From Planctomycetota bacterium (GTDB taxonomy: Bacteria; Planctomycetota; Planctomycetia; Gemmatales; Gemmataceae), in assembly GCA_016177925.1 (NCBI GenBank), contig JACOUH010000199.1:1-39044 (forward strand): DNA of 39,044 nucleotides, in the 5' to 3' direction. The notes beneath the pieces were generated by a model. It did no database searches. It had not been told where the DNA came from and was given only the letters and a program-made list of their open reading frames with translations. How positions within the stretch are numbered: the stretch's first letter is position 1; every line of letters begins with the position of its first letter. Positions 38,484 to 39,044 of the stretch are shown in pieces. Position numbers and translations under genes: made by a program.

Positions 38484-39044
38484 CGGGGGCGATTTGAGTG
38501 TGGCGAGGATCGCCGCTTTGGTTGTCTTTTTGTTTTTTTCACACCTGGCCGATTGTCCGGAGATGATTGTCGTCGTCTATCCGGTCAAGACTTATGATCA
38601 TGACGGCTTGGAACATCGCTTCCCCGCCACTCCTTCCCAATCCTGTTGGGCTCAGAAGTTGGCGTGGCCGGGGCTGAGTCTGCGAAGACCCGGTGCAAGG
38701 CGGGACCGGGGCTTCGCAGACTCAGCCCCGGCCACGCCCTTTGCGGCTGGTGAAGGCGTGGGGAGGCGCCGGCTTCGGTTGGGGCGGTGTGCCGTACACG
38801 GGTGCGCGCTGCGCCGGCGTGGCAGGAGCGCCTGAGACCCCCTGGCAGGCTGGCACGCTGCCCCCTGGTGACGCTATAAGTACCTTGTCCCTCAAGGAGT
38901 TGTGTCGACGGAGGCAGCCTGCCAAGTGGCATGGTTCAAATCGGGCCCTTTTTGGGTAACAGTGCGCACCCTGTCCGTGTCCGCCCTCGTGAGGCAGCTT
39001 CCGGCGGGTTGCTCCGGCCTGCGGCTCAGGCATGCTTAAAGCGT
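38484..39044. other. Right-end gap without recognisable gene
   Basis: I find no convincing coding region in these 561 bases; the open frames are low-scoring and overlap palindrome U. A T-rich stretch lies at 38519-38540. The segment at 38870-38960 contains GGTTCAAATC, which looks like a T loop, but no tRNA folds around it. Confidence 0.5.
38661..38738. repeat. Palindrome U, 34-nt arms, second copy of the S word
   Basis: Arms 38661-38694 and 38705-38738 match at 33 of 34 positions with a ten-base loop. The core GTGGCCGGGGCTGAGTC is the same as in palindrome S 9 kb away, so the same unit occurs both between genes and inside a tRNA. Confidence 0.95.

Noticed and set aside
38870..38960. Possible tRNA near the right end (GGTTCAAATC)
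   Set aside because: T stem and acceptor do not pair on either side, and no anticodon arm fits.

Overview
The window is high-GC bacterial DNA from a planctomycete, most likely of the Gemmata-type (Gemmatales) lineage. Marker families seen by motif are a PSCyt1/DUF1549/DUF1553 cytochrome-like protein with a DUF1501 gene beside it, a TIGR03067-type secreted protein, an ECF sigma factor fused to an exported tail, an exported S53 protease with an N-terminal LEDRLVP motif, and WD40 and TPR proteins. The lineage is inferred from these families; no rRNA is present.

Layout. 1-1140: end of a radical SAM gene. 1211-3671: two exported proteins on the minus strand, separated by palindromes. 4030-7083: a huge proline-rich secreted protein. 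7306-11571 (minus): mutL, then a GNAT acetyltransferase and an M81 metallopeptidase that form a tight pair. 11796-14507 (plus): four small or mid-size genes, three unrecognised and one HEPN-like. 14849-16108: a PLP aminotransferase. 16513-18177: S53 protease. 18277-20744 (minus): a Tad/Flp-type set of two TadE-like pseudopilins and one TadG-like protein. 21028-23095 (minus): PilZ protein and a MEDS-type sensor kinase whose ATPase end is lost and whose receiver is out of frame. 23371-24030: divergent OmpR-type regulator with a degenerate receiver. 24142-27048 (minus): ECF sigma factor fusion. 27245-28260: tRNA-Arg, an HNH endonuclease gene, a tRNA 5' fragment and two gene fragments. 28262-29239: deoxyhypusine-synthase-like protein. 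29425-29777: compact array of four tRNA-like genes, one carrying a 65-bp palindrome. 29949-38483 (plus): TPR, PSCyt1/DUF1549/DUF1553, DUF2007, a broken DUF1501 gene, WD40, and a zinc-ribbon membrane protein.

The most unusual feature runs through the whole window: about twenty inverted repeats of roughly 45-130 bp. Most are built to one plan. A short word that is itself a small palindrome is present once on each side of a short loop, in opposite orientation. The words differ between copies but some recur (for example the pairs 11594/24059, 29610/38661, 7086/20236). They usually lie within a few bases of a stop codon, but two are inside reading frames, one forms the C-terminus and stop codon of a gene, and one occupies the anticodon-arm position of a tRNA. 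This looks like a mobile, terminator-like repeat family. The second notable locus is the HNH gene between a tRNA-Arg gene and a 5' copy of the same tRNA, with the HNH stop codon lying inside the tRNA.
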